7,383 nt of DNA from Armatimonadota bacterium (GTDB lineage Bacteria; Armatimonadota; UBA5829), in NCBI GenBank assembly GCA_023398345.1, contig JAEWSK010000146.1, forward strand, positions 1-7,383, in the 5' to 3' direction. The position numbers and the translations under genes were made by a program. The notes beneath the pieces are model-generated. The model was not told the DNA's origin. It saw only the letters and a list, made by a program, of their open reading frames with translations, and ran no database searches. This document shows, piece after piece, positions 5,426 through 7,383 of this stretch (position 1 is the first letter of the stretch; each line of letters begins with the position of its first letter).

Positions 5426-6910
5426 TTATATTATATCACTTCTGCGCAGGATAAACTCTCTTTTTAACAACTTAAAGCCGGGATGCGTTTTTGTATCCAT
5501 GCAATCAGGTGCAAAAAGAGCCTCACCTTTCCATCCGACCCTGTCCTGGACATAATCCGGCATGCCGGGATCGTCCGGAGCCGCCCACACTGTAAGCTTA
5601 TATTTATCCGCCGTAAACGGATACATTCTACTATCGCGCGGATCGCTCATATCAATGCGGGTTAAGAACTTGCCATCGCCTACATATACATCACCCCACG
5701 CGACAGTCTCGCTGCGATCTATGTTCCAATTCACTTCATTGAGAGTAGGTGCGACATAATCGTAGTCCTGCAACCGCCAGAAAACACGGCAGCCGTCTCG
5801 CCAAACCTCGCGCTTGTCTGCACTTAAAGAAGCGTTTTTTTCATACCAATGAGTAAACGCCTCGGATGCAAGGCCCTTATATTCAGAAGCCTGTATTAGG
5901 TTGAGCTTGCCCTTTATAATAAGCACTTGTGGAGCCGCGCGCAGCCAAGAAACATCAAATGTTGTTTTTAGCGGCCTCATCGCGTCTCCTACCCATGCCT
6001 TACCTTTGCGGCTCTCGAAATCTCGCCGTGCAGACGCGGTCGCCTCCTTCAAGGTAGGATCGTTTTTTACTCGTTCGGCAACCTCAATTCCCTTTTTATA
6101 ATAATCCATTCTGCCATAGCGCCAACCAAGCCTCAGCAGCAGCAAAGACAAGTTGCGGTCGCATATATCCAGTGAGCCTTGATCGACATAACCACCACTG
6201 CCCGGCTTGCGCTTATTTTTCTCAATCGCTGCAACAGAACTCGCGCGAGCCTTTTCCCACTGAGCAATCGCCTCATCGAACCGTCCGCACCGCTCGAGCA
6301 TGTGCGCTTTCATGCGGTCGACGAAATCATAGCGCCGAATTTTGCGGCCCGTGTTTGGGTCAACACCGTCGAACTCGCATGCTTTCGATATCCACTCCAG
6401 CGCCTTTTCGCTGTCATTGAGCTTTTTGCAATAGTGAGTCCAGCCAAGCTCAAAGTAAAGATCCCATATGGTGGGATTATTGCGAATCCCCTCTTTCATC
6501 AGAGCGATGGCAACAGGGATGTAGCGCTTGTCAGAAAGCGAGTTGGCCTCGTCAACAAAGTTATAATCGAGATGCCACGCGCCGGTAATATACACATCTA
6601 TGTTGTGCGGGTCCAACCAGGTGACCATACGCACGATTGGAATAATATATTCATATTGGCCGCGATGAAAAAAGTCATCGGCACGAATCCAGAGAGCGCC
6701 TGCCACTACCTGCTCAAAACCAGTAAATGAGGCCACCATAAACTGTCCCGGCAACTGAACCATCAAATCACCGCTTTTGCCGCTTCCGATTGGCGCCTCG
6801 GCCTCGCGTATCTTATCGTAGGTAGGAGACAGTTTCATCTGAAGTCCCACCATGCAGGCAAGCATAACGACCAAGAAAATCATCATCAGCTTGCGGTTAT
6901 GGATTTGCAT
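5426..6910 (-). CDS. Membrane-anchored protein of unknown function with probable TPR-like helices
   Basis: I do not recognise a named family with certainty. The 494-residue product begins with MQIHNRK and a hydrophobic stretch (about 8-25), with no lipobox that I would trust, so it is probably an N-terminal membrane anchor with the rest outside the membrane. Residues 60-300 look helical and TPR-like. They include GALWIRADDFFHRGQYEYII (71-90), MVTWLDPHNIDVYITGAWHL (95-114), SEKALEWISKACEFDGVDP (167-185) and HMLERCGRFDEAIAQWEKA (203-221). The C-terminal 380-494 is rich in Trp, Asp and aromatic residues and may be a beta domain (for example DKYKLTVWAAPDDPGMPDYV, 435-454). The start is supported by AAGGAAG (6924-6918), seven bases upstream and inside the preceding permease gene. 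Only two bases separate the genes, so the protein is probably made and used with the ABC permease. Assembly or accessory function is inference. Confidence 0.85.
   Translation of the reverse strand: MQIHNRKLMMIFLVVMLACMVGLQMKLSPTYDKIREAEAPIGSGKSGDLMVQLPGQFMVASFTGFEQVVAGALWIRADDFFHRGQYEYIIPIVRMVTWLDPHNIDVYITGAWHLDYNFVDEANSLSDKRYIPVAIALMKEGIRNNPTIWDLYFELGWTHYCKKLNDSEKALEWISKACEFDGVDPNTGRKIRRYDFVDRMKAHMLERCGRFDEAIAQWEKARASSVAAIEKNKRKPGSGGYVDQGSLDICDRNLSLLLLRLGWRYGRMDYYKKGIEVAERVKNDPTLKEATASARRDFESRKGKAWVGDAMRPLKTTFDVSWLRAAPQVLIIKGKLNLIQASEYKGLASEAFTHWYEKNASLSADKREVWRDGCRVFWRLQDYDYVAPTLNEVNWNIDRSETVAWGDVYVGDGKFLTRIDMSDPRDSRMYPFTADKYKLTVWAAPDDPGMPDYVQDRVGWKGEALFAPDCMDTKTHPGFKLLKREFILRRSDII
5430..5438 (-). 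promoter_or_regulatory. Distal extended -10 candidate upstream of the SRP RNA (TGATATAAT)
   Basis: TGA followed by a perfect TATAAT (5435-5430) forms an extended -10 element overlapping the last codons of the TPR-like gene. A start near 5423 would give the SRP RNA a 5' leader of about 70 bases. From family knowledge, B. subtilis scRNA is made as a longer precursor trimmed by RNase III, so this is plausible. No good -35 is seen, and the match may reflect Ile and stop codons (ATA ATA TAA) by chance. Confidence 0.3.
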
Positions 6911-6912
6911 GG

Positions 6913-7383
6913 CTACACTTCCTTCCGCTCGAAGATGAGTATGGCCACAACTAATGTCACGAGGACGTAAACCAAGCCGTAAAGCGTCATCTGCCCGGTA
7001 TATGCAGCCATATTCGTCACCTGCGTCTCGGGGTGAAGCAACTGGTTTGGTATGTTAAATTCATCAAATCTGGGCAGCACGTAATAAATTGCTTTGAAGA
7101 ACATCTTCTGAATGCTGTTCGCGTGCTCCGCACCGCCAAGTGAAGTTACGACGGTAGATAAAAATCCGATCACATACACCGCAGCGCCCATAAAAAAGTT
7201 GACTGTGCTAGTAAAGATCAGAGAAAACAGCAGCACAATCGAGCTTAGCACCATAAATTGAAGATATACGAGAACCACGCCCCAGAGCATGTTTATATCA
7301 AAAACTGCAACACTTGCCTGCCCTGCGGCATGCAGAGCACTTACGGACTGGCTATCCGTCATTGCTTTAGTTATATTCTGAGC
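6913..7383 (-). CDS. ABC-2-type transporter permease, C-terminal part, cut by the window edge
   Basis: The frame is open to the right edge: codons for AQNITKA precede ATG 7362 without a stop. That ATG has no ribosome site, so it is probably internal and the true start lies outside. The visible 156 residues, numbered from Met 7362, carry three hydrophobic segments: LWGVVLVYLQFMVLSSIVLL (26-45, extending to about 50), about 54-73, and about 126-144. Between the last two is a soluble loop with VLPRFDEFNIPNQLLHPE (95-112). The chain ends in ILIFERKEV. This three-segment C-terminal half with a terminal F-(E/R)-R-(R/K)-E motif is typical of ABC-2 permeases of six membrane spans, which work with a separate ATPase in export or membrane remodelling. 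The substrate cannot be told. The ATPase gene is expected just beyond the right edge. The gene ends two bases before the TPR-like gene, so the two are likely one operon. Confidence 0.75.
   Translation of the reverse strand, partial: AQNITKAMTDSQSVSALHAAGQASVAVFDINMLWGVVLVYLQFMVLSSIVLLFSLIFTSTVNFFMGAAVYVIGFLSTVVTSLGGAEHANSIQKMFFKAIYYVLPRFDEFNIPNQLLHPETQVTNMAAYTGQMTLYGLVYVLVTLVVAILIFERKEV

Noticed and set aside
6179..6730. 183-codon plus-strand open frame opposite the TPR-like gene
   Set aside because: It overlaps a longer minus-strand gene with a good ribosome site and operon context, and its translation shows no recognisable domain.
7360..7362. ATG 7362 as true start of a small 149-residue permease
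   Set aside because: The frame continues open to the window edge, there is no ribosome site, and only the C-terminal half of an ABC-2 permease would be present.
1..7383. CRISPR array, insertion sequence, tRNA, prophage or attachment site
   Set aside because: I saw no direct-repeat arrays, transposase frames, cloverleaf structures or long terminal repeats anywhere in the window.

Overview
Every gene I can support reads leftward (minus strand). The window is ordinary bacterial chromosome, densely coded and of intermediate GC, with no mobile element, CRISPR array or tRNA. Its core is a housekeeping cluster in minus-strand order: SRP RNA, dnaX, ebfC (ybaB family), recR. The same order is known from Bacillus subtilis (scr-dnaX-yaaK-recR). 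The SRP RNA looks like the long form with an Alu domain, as in Firmicutes, Thermotogae and some other deep branches, rather than the short proteobacterial 4.5S form. A pyruvate:ferredoxin oxidoreductase gene suggests anaerobic or microaerobic metabolism. I cannot name the taxon; a Firmicutes-like or Armatimonadota-like lineage is only a guess.

Layout, right to left as transcribed: the C-terminal part of an ABC-2-type permease runs off the right edge (7383-6913). Two bases later comes a 494-residue membrane-anchored protein of unknown function with probable TPR-like helices (6910-5426). Next is a gap holding candidate promoters and the SRP RNA (about 5353-5081), then dnaX (5030-3345), and ebfC (3344-3000), whose ATG directly follows the dnaX stop codon. 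A 137-base gap follows with a good extended -10 promoter and two inverted repeats. After it come recR (2862-2266) and nifJ/por (2187 to the left edge, C-terminal third missing).

Functionally, DnaX (clamp-loader subunit), EbfC (DNA-binding nucleoid-associated protein) and RecR (recombination mediator) form a replication and repair group. It sits behind the RNA of the protein-targeting machinery. The permease and TPR-like protein are a separate, translationally coupled pair, probably the end of an export-type ABC operon. PFOR oxidises pyruvate to acetyl-CoA and reduces ferredoxin.

The least explained parts are the regulatory architecture in front of recR and the unknown protein attached to the ABC operon. 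I saw nothing that amounts to a clearly new multi-gene system.
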